From NCBI GenBank assembly GCA_030038355.1, contig JASHPB010000306.1, forward strand, positions 1 through 50,556: a stretch of DNA of 50,556 bases, read 5' to 3'. Position 1 is the stretch's first letter, and the number at the start of each line of letters is the position of its first letter. The notes beneath the pieces were generated by a model, which worked only from the letters and a program-made list of their open reading frames with translations, ran no database searches and was not told the origin of the DNA. The position numbers were made by a program, and so were the translations under genes. This DNA comes from Candidatus Binataceae bacterium (GTDB lineage: Bacteria; Desulfobacterota; Binatia; Binatales; Binataceae). Shown one piece after another: positions 16,171 to 25,285 of this stretch.

Positions 16171-18945
16171 TTACGCACGCAGCAACTCTCTCAGCACATA
16201 TGGCAGCACGCCGCCGTGGCGGATGTAATGAACGTCCTCGGGCGTGTCGACGCGCGCGATGACCTCGAACTCCTTCACTTTGCCGTCGAGTTCGGCGCGC
16301 ACCTTGAGCGTCTGGCGCGGCTGGATTCCGTCCTTGAGTCCGGTAATCGAGAACGTCTCGCGGCCCGTGAGGCCGAGCGACTGGCGGTTCTCGCCCTTCT
16401 TGAATTCGAGCGCGAGCACGCCCATCCCGACCAGGTTGCTGCGATGAATCCGCTCGAAGCTCTCAGCGATCACCGCTTTCACTCCCAGCAGCTGCGTACC
16501 CTTCGCGGCCCAATCGCGCGACGAGCCCGTGCCGTATTCTTTACCGGCGATTACGACCAGCGCAACGTGGTCTCTTCGATACTCCTCGGCGGCGTCGAAA
16601 ATCGTCATCTGCTTGCCATCCGGCAGATGCACCGTCACGCCGCCCTCGACCCCCGGCACCATCAGATTCTTGATCCTGATGTTTGCGAAGGTACCGCGCA
16701 TCATGACCTCGTGGTTGCCGCGGCGCGCGCCGTAGGTGTTGAAATCCTTGGGCTGGACGCCATGCGCGATCAGGTACTTGCCGGCGGCACCCTCGGCCGC
16801 GATCGATCCGGCCGGGGAAATGTGATCGGTGGTGACATTGTCGCCCAGTACGGCGAGCGCTCGCGCGCCGGTGATATCGCTTAAGCCGCCGACCTCGGCG
16901 GTGACGTCGTCAACAAAAGGCGGTGCCTTCACGTACTCGGAATCTTTCTGCCACTTGAACAGGTTGCCGGCCGGCACCTCGAGGCTCTTCCACCGCGCGT
17001 CGCCATCAAACACCTGCCCGTACTCCGTGCGGAACATTTCGGAGCTGACCGAGCTCGAAACCGCGGCGTTCACTTCTTCCTGCGTCGGCCAGATATCGCG
17101 CAGATAGACCGGCTTGCCGTCGCTGCCCGTGCCGAGCGGCTGCGTCTGCGGATCGAGGTCCATCGTCCCCGCAATCGCATACGCGACGACCAGCGGCGGC
17201 GACGCCAGGTAGTTGAAGCGCACAACGGGGTTGATGCGGCCCTCGAAATTGCGATTGCCGCTCAGGATCGCGCACGCCACCAGGTTGCCCTGCGTGATCG
17301 CACCCGCGATTGGCTCGGCAACCGGCCCGCTGTTGCCGATACAGGTGGTGCATCCGTAACCGACCAGATTGAAGCGAAGCTGCTCCAGCGGCTCGATCAA
17401 TCCCGCCTGCTTGAGATACTGCGTGACGACTTTCGATCCGGGCGCGAGGCTGGTCTTTACCCACGGCTTCGTCTTGAGGCCGCGCGCGAGCGCTTTCTTC
17501 GCCAGCAACCCCGCAGCGAGCATCACCGACGGATTCGAGGTGTTGGTGCAGCTCGTTATCGCCGCGATCACAAGCGCGCCGTGCGTCAGCGCGAAATGCT
17601 CGCCGCCTTCCGCGTGAACTTCGACTTTGCGCGCGATGTGGCCCAGCTGGTTTTCGGGAATCGGGCCCTCGTTCGCCTTCACAGCCGAGCCGCCTTCGCT
17701 GATGTAGCGCTCGATCAGTTTCGGATCCGGTCGATCAGATCCGTCATGATTCGCAACCTCCTTGACCAACTCGCGTCTGAACACCTGTTTGACGGACTTG
17801 AGCGCTACGCGATCCTGCGGCAAGCGCGGACCGGCGAGACTCGGCTCGACTGATCCCAGATCCAGATCGAGCGTCGATGAGAAGACGGGCTCCGGCGACT
17901 TTTCGGTGCGGAACAGGCCCTGCTCTTTGCAGTAAGCCTCGATCAATTCGATCTGCGCAGCGTCGCGGCCAGTGAGCCTCAAATAGGAGAGCGTCTGATC
18001 GTCGACCGGGAAGAACCCGATCGTCGCGCCGTACTCGGGTGACATGTTGCCGAGCGTCGCGCGATCCGCGACCGGCAAATCGGTGAGTCCCGGGCCGAAG
18101 TACTCGACGAACTTGTTGACCACGCCATGCTTGCGGAGCATCTGCGTGACGGTGAGCACCAGGTCGGTCGCGGTCGCTCCCGGCTTCAGCTGGCCATGGA
18201 GGCGAAAGCCGACGACTTCGGGGATGAGCATCGGCATCGACTGCCCGAGCATCGCGGCTTCGGCCTCGATTCCGCCGACCCCCCATCCGACGACGCCGAG
18301 GCCGTTGATCATGGTCGTGTGCGAGTCGGTGCCGATGACGGTGTCGGGATATGCCTCGCCGTTCTTGTTCGAGAAGACGACCGGCGCCAGATACTCCAGA
18401 TTCACCTGGTGAACGATTCCGGTGTCGGGCGGCACGACGCGGAAGTTGTTGAACGCGCCCTGCCCCCATCGCAGAAAGAGGTAGCGCTCCTTGTTGCGAT
18501 CGAATTCCATTTGCGCGTTGGTCTCGAACGAGCGTTTCGTGCCGAACGAATCGACCTGCACCGAGTGGTCGATCACGAGATCTGCCGGCTGCAGCGGATT
18601 GATCTTCGCGGGGTCGCCGCCGAGGCGCTTGATCGCATCGCGCATCGCCGCGAGGTCGGCAACCACCGGCACCCCCGTGAAATCCTGCAGCAGCACGCGC
18701 GCCGGCATGAAGGTCATCTCGCCGCCCGCGTTCTTGCCGTCGAAACGTGCCAGCGTTTCGACTTGCTCGGTAGTCACGATCGTGCCGTCTTCTCGGCGAA
18801 GCAAATTCTCAAGCATCACTTTAATTGAGAATGGCGTCCGCGCCAGCGAAAATCCGCGCTTCTCAACCGCCTCGAGTTTGTGGATCGTGAAGCTCCTGCC
18901 GTCGACCGTGAGCGTCGCGCGTGCGCCGAAACTGTTCTTGGCCAT
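16171..18945 (-). CDS. acnA: Aconitate hydratase (AcnA type)
   Basis: This 924-residue cytosolic TCA-cycle enzyme isomerises citrate and isocitrate with a 4Fe-4S cluster. The cluster cysteines are C466 (ITSCTNTSNPSVML) and C532/C535 (GYGCTTCIGNSGP). Family landmarks include KNSFGARATLTVDGR near the N-terminus, VPVVADLAAMRDA, GTDSHTTMINGLGVVGWGVG, the IRP/AcnA-type domain order, and the swivel domain with ARRGNHEVMMRGTFANIRIK and GKEYGTGSSRDWAAKGTQLL. ATG 18945 is preferred over an upstream in-frame ATG (19008) because AGGG stands seven bases before it and the family begins here. A methylcitrate-type role (AcnD-like) is less likely given the close AcnA match. It stands alone, downstream of the Lhr gene on the same strand across an apparent gap of about 150 bases. 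Confidence 0.96.
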   Translation of the reverse strand: MAKNSFGARATLTVDGRSFTIHKLEAVEKRGFSLARTPFSIKVMLENLLRREDGTIVTTEQVETLARFDGKNAGGEMTFMPARVLLQDFTGVPVVADLAAMRDAIKRLGGDPAKINPLQPADLVIDHSVQVDSFGTKRSFETNAQMEFDRNKERYLFLRWGQGAFNNFRVVPPDTGIVHQVNLEYLAPVVFSNKNGEAYPDTVIGTDSHTTMINGLGVVGWGVGGIEAEAAMLGQSMPMLIPEVVGFRLHGQLKPGATATDLVLTVTQMLRKHGVVNKFVEYFGPGLTDLPVADRATLGNMSPEYGATIGFFPVDDQTLSYLRLTGRDAAQIELIEAYCKEQGLFRTEKSPEPVFSSTLDLDLGSVEPSLAGPRLPQDRVALKSVKQVFRRELVKEVANHDGSDRPDPKLIERYISEGGSAVKANEGPIPENQLGHIARKVEVHAEGGEHFALTHGALVIAAITSCTNTSNPSVMLAAGLLAKKALARGLKTKPWVKTSLAPGSKVVTQYLKQAGLIEPLEQLRFNLVGYGCTTCIGNSGPVAEPIAGAITQGNLVACAILSGNRNFEGRINPVVRFNYLASPPLVVAYAIAGTMDLDPQTQPLGTGSDGKPVYLRDIWPTQEEVNAAVSSSVSSEMFRTEYGQVFDGDARWKSLEVPAGNLFKWQKDSEYVKAPPFVDDVTAEVGGLSDITGARALAVLGDNVTTDHISPAGSIAAEGAAGKYLIAHGVQPKDFNTYGARRGNHEVMMRGTFANIRIKNLMVPGVEGGVTVHLPDGKQMTIFDAAEEYRRDHVALVVIAGKEYGTGSSRDWAAKGTQLLGVKAVIAESFERIHRSNLVGMGVLALEFKKGENRQSLGLTGRETFSITGLKDGIQPRQTLKVRAELDGKVKEFEVIARVDTPEDVHYIRHGGVLPYVLRELLRA

Positions 18946-19093
18946 CGAAGTTCCCTGTTCCTTCTGCGACTGGATAGCGCTGGCGGCGCGTGCACGCGCG
19001 CCGCCCACACGATTTATGGGTACGCCTTCAAGGATAGCGCGCGATTAGTTTCATTCAAACTGTCGCGGCGGCCGAGCGTCGATTACTTAAGTG

Positions 19094-22000
19094 TCACCGG
19101 GCAGCCCGCGCCGGTGCCGGACCATGGAGACCATCGAACACGAGAGCCCGGCCGTCGGAATGAAACCGCATCGCGGCGAGCGCGCCGACCCGCGGCGACT
19201 TGAGCGCCGGCACCTCATCGATTGACTCGATCGTCACGTGGCGGCGCATCGCGATGATCGAGGCGATCGCCTCGCGGAACGTCTCCTCGTCCAACTCGCC
19301 CGCGGATATAAGCGTACGGGCGCGGAGACCGGCGACCACCTGCCCGGCGCGGATCACGACGATGTTGGAGGCTTCGCGCGTCACGCCACATCCGGGGAGT
19401 ATCGCACCGAACGGATTGGCCGGGTCGGTCGCGACGAGAGCGATCGAATGCTCATTCGCGGGGTTCAGATTACGTGCGGCGCGAAGCTGTTCGACGGCTT
19501 CCGGCAGTGCGTACTGTTCGGCGGAGAGCGAGCGCACGAACCATCCGCGCCGAATCAGTCCGCCGTATTCGAGTCGTCTAAGCGCAAAGGAAATTTCACT
19601 CCACTGAACCGGCATCGTCTCCAGCGCGAGCATCTCCCGCGTGAGAATTCCGTTGCGCTCGAGCAGCAGCATGGCAAGTTCGCGCGTTTCGTCGCGCTCG
19701 CCGTCGCGAGCGGGCGCCTCGCGAAGAGCGCACCATCGGCCGGAAAAACTCGACTTGAGCCGCGCCCGGATCGCCAAATCGTGACGCGTGAGGCGGCCAT
19801 GAGCGCGCGCATCGAGCGTCCGTGCAATATCGCGGTCGGCGGCAAACATCCGCAGCGGCGCGAAGTTGTCATTGCTCGCACGGCCTGAGGCTGCGAGCCT
19901 CCAGAGCACTGCGAGCGCATCGCGTTCCGAGAGGTTCGCGCGGTCGGCGACCTCATCGAGATACATCGCGCCGGCAGAGCCGACCGCGTCGAGCACTGCT
20001 CGGTCGCGCGCATCCGACGGCTCGCCCTCATGGTGCGGCATCAGCGAGCGCGCACCTCGCGGCACGAACATGATGCGCTCAGGAGAACTCACAATCCTGC
20101 CCGGCTCGGTGACGCCGACCCAAATGAACTGTCCTCCCGCGCAAACGAGATCGAGCATCTCGGGACGATAGCCGGGGACACGCGCCGGAAGGATTGCCCG
20201 CTCCCACTCCTCCGCTGTGAACGCAACACCGGCCAGCTGCTCCAGGACGGCGGCGACGCCGTGCTGATCAGATGTGACTGCGGCGCCGCCGGCATGCATC
20301 CAGTGGAGGCGGAATGCCGCAAACTCCTGGTCGACACACGGCTCCACTTCGGCACGCACCCGCGCGAGCGTAAGGCGGTGTATTCGCTCAAGGTTGTAGC
20401 GATCACACCATTCGATCTCATCGGCACGGGTGAAATGTCCACCAAAGATTGCTCCGCTCGCTTCAAGTTTCGCGAGCGCGGCGGCAACTGACGGTTCTGC
20501 GATCTTCGCACGTTGTGCAATCTCGCGCGGAACGACCGGCCCCGAAGTCTTAAGCGCGCGCCGCACGATCTCGGCGATCGCATCTTCGGCTTCATTGGTG
20601 GACGCCGATGTGTCGCCGCCTTCGATTCGCGCATGCGGATAAACTGCGGCAAAGAGTGGCGCGTCCTCCGCCGCAATGATCCACGAGACCCCATCCTCAA
20701 GGGCGACGCTCGCGATTCGCCGATCTTCGCGCAGCCGATCGAGCATCGCGAGCGCACGCTCCCCTGCCCTCGCCGCGATATCGTCACCACCAAGCGCGCC
20801 GTGCGCCTTGATCATTTCGCCGAGCTCGTCAGCATCGCGCGGCCGCCGCTCCGGCGCGAGCCCGCTAACCTCCGCACGTACGGCAGCGACGGCTTCGCCC
20901 GCGAGCATCTCGGACAGGTCCGTGCTCCGGAACACATCTTCTGCAAGGCCGCGATTCATCGATACGGTGCGGCTTCGGCGATTCGCGCGCTCGCCATCGT
21001 CGAGGAACGAGTAGTCCCAGGCGAGCAGCAGGCGATGAGCGAACACCGACGGTGCGACGGAATCGACAGTGACCACCCTGATATCGCCCTTCTCGATCCC
21101 GTCGAGCAGCTTCTCGATTCGCCGAATGTCTGTCGATTCCGTCAGGCACTCGTTGAGCGTCTCATCCACGATGTAGTGGCGCGGAATGGGAATCGCTGGC
21201 GGACGATTCTCGAAGCATGCCTGCTGGCCCGGGAACAGCGATGACAGCACTTCCTGCGATCGGAGACGCTGAATCCACGCCGGCACTTTGCGCCCCCGGG
21301 AGAAGCGCATGATCGTGAGCGCGCGGCTCGCGACATGGCGAAACCGCACCTCGAACATCGGTGCTGCGAGCAGAGCCTGGACCAGAGTGTCGCGCGCCTT
21401 CCGCGCCTTGAGCATCGGTAACAGCTCGTCGAGCGGAAAACTGTGGCGCGAGTTTAGCGCCAGCAGAACACCATCGTCGATCGCCGACGCCTGGATTTCG
21501 AAATCGAACGACTGGCAGAGCTTCTTTCGAATCGCGAGGCCAAGCCCGCGGTTCAGCCGAATACCGAACGGTGAGTGGACGACGATTTGGGTGCCGCCGA
21601 GGCCGTCGAAGAAGCGCTCGACCACAACTGTGCGCTCATCGGGATTGGCTCCCAGAGCGGTGTAGCCGCGCCGGATGTAATCGACGGCCTGCATCGCGCC
21701 GCGCTCGCTCATTGCGCATTCGCGCATCAGCCAATCGACCGCTTCGGTGCCGCGATCAAGCCGCGCGATCACTTCGCGGCGTAGATCGCTCATCTCGGCT
21801 GACAACGCCGGTGAACGTCCGCCCGCTTCGGTCTGCCAGAATGGCAGCGTCGGCGCCATGCCGGGCGCCGGCTCCACGAGCAGACGTCCGCGCGAGATAC
21901 GCTGGATCTGCCAGGGCATCGAGCCAAGGGAGAATACGTCGCCGCGCGACGACTCCTGCGCGAAATCTTCCTCGACGTCGCCGATCTTGCGTCCCTCGGA

Positions 22001-23578
22001 TTCGATCACGACATCGTAGTTGCCAGCCTCCGGAATGGTGCCGCCCGATGTAATCGCGGCAAGTCGCGCGCCGCGTCGCGGGCGGACGCGATGGTTCAAA
22101 CGGTCGTAAAAAATCTTGGGCATCGCGCCCATGATTCGCTCGGGCAGTTCGCTAGCCATCTGTTCCAGCAGATGCGTCAGGTGCTCGGCATCGAAATCGC
22201 GGAAGTTGTATGCGCCGCCGAGGAGGCTCAACACTTCGGCCTCGGTGAGGTCTTCCTCCTCAGCGGCGATCGCGACGATCTGCTGGGCGGCGACATCGAG
22301 GCAGTTCTCTGGGATTTCGACTTCATCGAGATGCGAGCTTCGAATCGCGCGGACTGCCGCACCGCACTCGAGAAGGTCATCGAGCGTGAGCGCGAACAAG
22401 CGGCCCTTCGGCGTCGCGCCAAGGCTGTGTCCTGAACGGCCGATTCGTTGGATGGCGGCGGAAATCGACTTGGGTGTATCGATTTGGCAGACGAGCTCGA
22501 CCGCGCCCACGTCGATTCCAAGCTCGAGCGACGCCGTTGCGACGATAGCCTTCAATTCGCCGCGCTTCAGGCGCTGTTCGGCCAGCAGCCGCTCAGCACG
22601 CGCGAGGCTTCCGTGATGTGCCATGACGGCGTCGGCGCCGAGTTTCTTTTGAAGATTGAGTGCGACGCGTTCGGCCCATCGACGCGAAAGCGTGAAGATG
22701 AGCGTAGTGCGATGCTCATCGACAAGCCGCGCCACTTCGTCGTACATCGCTTCCCAGTTCTCGTGCATCGCGAGCGGACCGAGGTCGGGACCAGGCGTGC
22801 GAATCTCGAGATCCATGTGACGCGCGCGATCGTCAGCACGGACAATTTTCACGGGGCGCGGCTTTGGCTCGGCTCCTGGAGCGCTCGTGTCATATCCGGC
22901 CAGATATGCGGCGAGCTTTTCAATCGGACTTAGGGTTGCCGACAGACCGACTCGGCCGGGCCGCGGCTCGCCTCCAGTCGTGACCATTCGGTCGAGGCGT
23001 TCGAGCGTGATCGCCAGATGCGCTCCTCGCTTGTTACCCGCCAGCGCGTGCAGCTCATCGACAATCACGTGTCGAACGCGGCGGAGCTTCTCGCGGAACT
23101 TCGGCGACGTGAGAAGGATGAACAGCGACTCGGGCGTGGTGACGAGGATGTGCGGCGGACGCCGCAGCATCTGGTTGCGCTCTTTGGCGGAGGTGTCACC
23201 GGTGCGCAGACCAGCGCGAAGCCCGCTCAGGTCGATGCCCAGCTCGCGGCCAGTCTGGTGAACGCCAGCTAGCGGCTCCTCGAGGTTCAAGCGGATGTCG
23301 TTGGCGAGCGCCTTCAGCGGCGAGACATAAAGGACCGAGACTTCGTCCTTGAGCTCACGCGCGGCGGCGGCGAGGACGAGGCCATTGATCGCCCACATGA
23401 ATGCGGCGAGCGTTTTGCCGCTGCCCGTTGGTGCACAGAGGAGCACGTCGAAGCCAGGAGCGCGCTGCGCGTCGCCAATCACGGGCCATCCGAGTTCCTG
23501 CGCACGCGATGGCGCACCGAATCGACGTTCAAACCAGGTACGAACTGCAGGATGAAATCCGTCGAATGCTGACGGCAT
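19094..23578 (-). CDS. lhr: Lhr-type ATP-dependent helicase (long form)
   Basis: This 1494-residue superfamily 2 helicase is implicated in DNA repair. Motifs seen are Walker A APTGSGKT (49-56), motif Ib VSPLKALANDI, VTTPESL, DELH (174-177), SAT in GLSATLSP (213-215), HHGSLARAERL, VATASLELGID and motif VI QRIGRSGH. These are followed by the Lhr winged-helix and beta-sheet core (VRPRRGARLAAITSGGTIPE, GDVFSLGSMPWQIQRISRGR, HSPFGIRLNRGLGLAIRKKL). The last 600 residues match the Lhr C-terminal domain, which has winged helices and in some homologues a uracil glycosidase activity; this makes it the long bacterial form, close in length to E. coli Lhr (about 1540). The start lacks a Shine-Dalgarno sequence; a TATAGT six bases before the ATG suggests a leaderless transcript. 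No partner exonuclease or metallophosphoesterase is adjacent. Confidence 0.95.
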   Translation of the reverse strand: MPSAFDGFHPAVRTWFERRFGAPSRAQELGWPVIGDAQRAPGFDVLLCAPTGSGKTLAAFMWAINGLVLAAAARELKDEVSVLYVSPLKALANDIRLNLEEPLAGVHQTGRELGIDLSGLRAGLRTGDTSAKERNQMLRRPPHILVTTPESLFILLTSPKFREKLRRVRHVIVDELHALAGNKRGAHLAITLERLDRMVTTGGEPRPGRVGLSATLSPIEKLAAYLAGYDTSAPGAEPKPRPVKIVRADDRARHMDLEIRTPGPDLGPLAMHENWEAMYDEVARLVDEHRTTLIFTLSRRWAERVALNLQKKLGADAVMAHHGSLARAERLLAEQRLKRGELKAIVATASLELGIDVGAVELVCQIDTPKSISAAIQRIGRSGHSLGATPKGRLFALTLDDLLECGAAVRAIRSSHLDEVEIPENCLDVAAQQIVAIAAEEEDLTEAEVLSLLGGAYNFRDFDAEHLTHLLEQMASELPERIMGAMPKIFYDRLNHRVRPRRGARLAAITSGGTIPEAGNYDVVIESEGRKIGDVEEDFAQESSRGDVFSLGSMPWQIQRISRGRLLVEPAPGMAPTLPFWQTEAGGRSPALSAEMSDLRREVIARLDRGTEAVDWLMRECAMSERGAMQAVDYIRRGYTALGANPDERTVVVERFFDGLGGTQIVVHSPFGIRLNRGLGLAIRKKLCQSFDFEIQASAIDDGVLLALNSRHSFPLDELLPMLKARKARDTLVQALLAAPMFEVRFRHVASRALTIMRFSRGRKVPAWIQRLRSQEVLSSLFPGQQACFENRPPAIPIPRHYIVDETLNECLTESTDIRRIEKLLDGIEKGDIRVVTVDSVAPSVFAHRLLLAWDYSFLDDGERANRRSRTVSMNRGLAEDVFRSTDLSEMLAGEAVAAVRAEVSGLAPERRPRDADELGEMIKAHGALGGDDIAARAGERALAMLDRLREDRRIASVALEDGVSWIIAAEDAPLFAAVYPHARIEGGDTSASTNEAEDAIAEIVRRALKTSGPVVPREIAQRAKIAEPSVAAALAKLEASGAIFGGHFTRADEIEWCDRYNLERIHRLTLARVRAEVEPCVDQEFAAFRLHWMHAGGAAVTSDQHGVAAVLEQLAGVAFTAEEWERAILPARVPGYRPEMLDLVCAGGQFIWVGVTEPGRIVSSPERIMFVPRGARSLMPHHEGEPSDARDRAVLDAVGSAGAMYLDEVADRANLSERDALAVLWRLAASGRASNDNFAPLRMFAADRDIARTLDARAHGRLTRHDLAIRARLKSSFSGRWCALREAPARDGERDETRELAMLLLERNGILTREMLALETMPVQWSEISFALRRLEYGGLIRRGWFVRSLSAEQYALPEAVEQLRAARNLNPANEHSIALVATDPANPFGAILPGCGVTREASNIVVIRAGQVVAGLRARTLISAGELDEETFREAIASIIAMRRHVTIESIDEVPALKSPRVGALAAMRFHSDGRALVFDGLHGPAPARAAR

Positions 23579-23657
23579 GGCGCCACTATATCACGGCGAA
23601 AATTTGGCGATAGTGATTCGCCGATCGCTGTGAATGCGCCCGCATGAGCAGATCATT

Positions 23658-24005
23658 TTATTTGCCCTGCAGCAGATCGGCGAGCCGCGCGGTGAATTCG
23701 CTCCGCGAAAGCGTCAGCTCGAATCCAGCGTCGCGGGCAGCCTGGAGCGGCTTCAAATCGATATGCGATGCGAACCCAACCAGGCGCGCATCGGGTGCCG
23801 CGCCCCGAATGCGACGGGCGGTATCGAGTGGCGGGAAGGACGCATCCGACAGGTCCGCAAAAACGACCGCCGGCTTCAGTTCGGTGCAGCGGCGCACTGC
23901 CCCATCGAGATCGGATGCGTAGGTCACGGCGGCTCCCAGAGCGCTCGCGACCGCGTCGATTTTCGAGCGGAAGAAAAGATCTCGCACAAGGCCGAGCGCA
24001 ATCAT
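23658..24005 (-). CDS. Small receiver-like (CheY-fold) protein coupled to thiO
   Basis: This is a 115-residue stand-alone protein with receiver-domain spacing: an N-terminal beta strand (MIALGLVRDLFFRSKIDA), KPAVVFADLSDA with an aspartate where the phosphoacceptor is expected (about residue 52), PDARLVGFASHID, and GFELTLSRSEFTARLADLLQ. The N-terminal acidic pair of true receivers is missing (VRDLFF replaces it), and the conserved lysine near the end appears replaced (LSRSEF). It is therefore an atypical, perhaps non-phosphorylated receiver. ATG 24005 overlaps the TGA of thiO (TGATG), so the two are translationally coupled. I prefer it to the GTG one codon earlier. There is no output domain. 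Its link to glycine oxidase is unexplained. Confidence 0.7.
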   Translation of the reverse strand: MIALGLVRDLFFRSKIDAVASALGAAVTYASDLDGAVRRCTELKPAVVFADLSDASFPPLDTARRIRGAAPDARLVGFASHIDLKPLQAARDAGFELTLSRSEFTARLADLLQGK

Positions 24006-25150
24006 CACAATGCCTTCAACGTGATCTTCACGCGCTCGAAATTGCCATCGCGAAAGCGTGCAGGCGCGATCGGTTTCAGATCGACGCCCGGCGTCCGCCC
24101 GTTTACGAGGTCGGCGACGATTTCGCCGGTGAGCGCGGAGAGCAGGATGCCGCTGCGGAAGTGGCCAGACGCGTAGATCACGTTTCCAATCGACGGCGAT
24201 GGCCCGATCACAGGAAGCAGGTCATCGGTCGCGGGACGAAGCCCCGCCCATGCCTCGCGAAATGGAATCGAGCCGAGGCTCGGCGCGAGCGCGCGCACGG
24301 CGCTTAGGATCACTTCCATCGCTTCCATCGTCACGCTCTTGTTGAAGCCGGCCTCCTCGAAGACCGAGCCCGCGATGACGCGCCCGTCGCGGCGCGGCAC
24401 CAGTATTCCGCCGCCGGAGAAAAGCGAAGGACCGAGCAGACCGGGACGCGCGTCGAAACAGATGATCTGCCCGCGCACGGGATAGAAGCGGATTCGATCC
24501 TGCTCAAGGCCGCGGACCTCGTTCGACCACGCGCCCGCGGCAAGCACGATCACTTCGGCGCCCAAGGTTTCGCCGCCATCGAGTCGCGCGCCAGTCGCAC
24601 GGCCACCGCTCTCGACGATTGCCTCGACGCGCGCGCCTTCGCGAATCGTGACCCCTTTCGCGACGGCGGCGTTGATGTAGGCCTGCGTGAGCTTTCGATT
24701 ATCGACGCGCCAGTTGGTCGGCATGTGGAGCGCGCCGACAACCTTCGGCGAGATCGCAGGTGCGAGCTTTCGCGCTTCGGCCGCTGACAGTTCGTCGACC
24801 TTGGCGCCGAGCTCGCGCTGCCATTTGGCGCGCGCCTTCAGTTCTTCGGCCGCGGGTCCGTCAAACGCGGCGTAAAGGACGCCGTGATGATCGTACTCGC
24901 AATCGACGCCGCTCTCGCGCGTGAGGCGATCCACGATCGAATCAAACGAGTTCTTGGCTTTGACTGCGAGATCGAAGAAAGGCCCGGGCTCATGCGCCTC
25001 GGCTTGCGGCGCGATCAATCCCGCCGCGGCCCATGAGGCTTCCTGGCCGAGCCGCCCGCGCTCGAGCATCGTGACTTCGAGACCCTCGCTTGCGAGCCGC
25101 CACGCCACGGAACTTCCAATAATTCCACCGCCGATTACGAGAGCTTTCAC
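24005..25150 (-). CDS. thiO: Glycine oxidase ThiO (FAD-dependent)
   Basis: This 381-residue flavoprotein of the DAO family oxidises glycine to iminoglycine, which supplies the thiazole moiety of thiamine in ThiO-type pathways. Evidence is the Rossmann FAD motif VIGGGIIGSSVAWRL (5-19), MLERGRLGQEASWAAAGLI with the Gln-Glu-Ala-Ser-Trp-Ala pattern typical of ThiO, VIVLAAGAWSNEV, and the C-terminal FREAWAGLRPATDDLLPVIG followed by YASGHFRSGILLSALTGEIV. Length matches the family. Other FAD amino-acid oxidases are the alternative. No thiG, thiS or other thiamine gene is in the window. The gene is followed by the overlapping receiver-like gene and is divergent from the trans-sulfuration gene. Confidence 0.9.
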   Translation of the reverse strand: MKALVIGGGIIGSSVAWRLASEGLEVTMLERGRLGQEASWAAAGLIAPQAEAHEPGPFFDLAVKAKNSFDSIVDRLTRESGVDCEYDHHGVLYAAFDGPAAEELKARAKWQRELGAKVDELSAAEARKLAPAISPKVVGALHMPTNWRVDNRKLTQAYINAAVAKGVTIREGARVEAIVESGGRATGARLDGGETLGAEVIVLAAGAWSNEVRGLEQDRIRFYPVRGQIICFDARPGLLGPSLFSGGGILVPRRDGRVIAGSVFEEAGFNKSVTMEAMEVILSAVRALAPSLGSIPFREAWAGLRPATDDLLPVIGPSPSIGNVIYASGHFRSGILLSALTGEIVADLVNGRTPGVDLKPIAPARFRDGNFERVKITLKAL

Positions 25151-25255
25151 GCGTCAGTTCACTTCCGCCGCCATGCGCATCAGGATGCCAACGAGTCTAT
25201 CGACCCGAGCGAGCGCGCGAAACCGCTTTGCTGAACGCCGATCGCGAAGGAGATA

Positions 25256-25285
25256 ATGGTTTCCACTCGAGGGGAGCGCGAATGA
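25256..25285 (+). other. Possible leader peptide (9 codons) overlapping the next start
   Basis: AAGGAG (25247-25252) precedes an ATG at 25256 that opens MVSTRGERE and stops at TGA 25283-25285. This overlaps the ATG (25282) of the PLP enzyme gene as ATGA. The leader is in a different frame from the main gene. Its ribosome site is at least as good as that of the main gene (GGGGAG, 25271-25276), though only three bases from the ATG. It could couple or tune translation, or be chance. Confidence 0.35.

Noticed and set aside
16099..16884. Plus-strand open frame of 261 codons inside the aconitase gene
   Set aside because: It is antisense to a strongly conserved gene, has no family motifs, and is explained by the high GC content.
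1855..19096. Identical 12-mer TGACACTTAAGT at 1855-1866 and, inverted, at 19085-19096
   Set aside because: Many 12-base matches are expected by chance in 50 kb, and the second copy includes the lhr stop codon.
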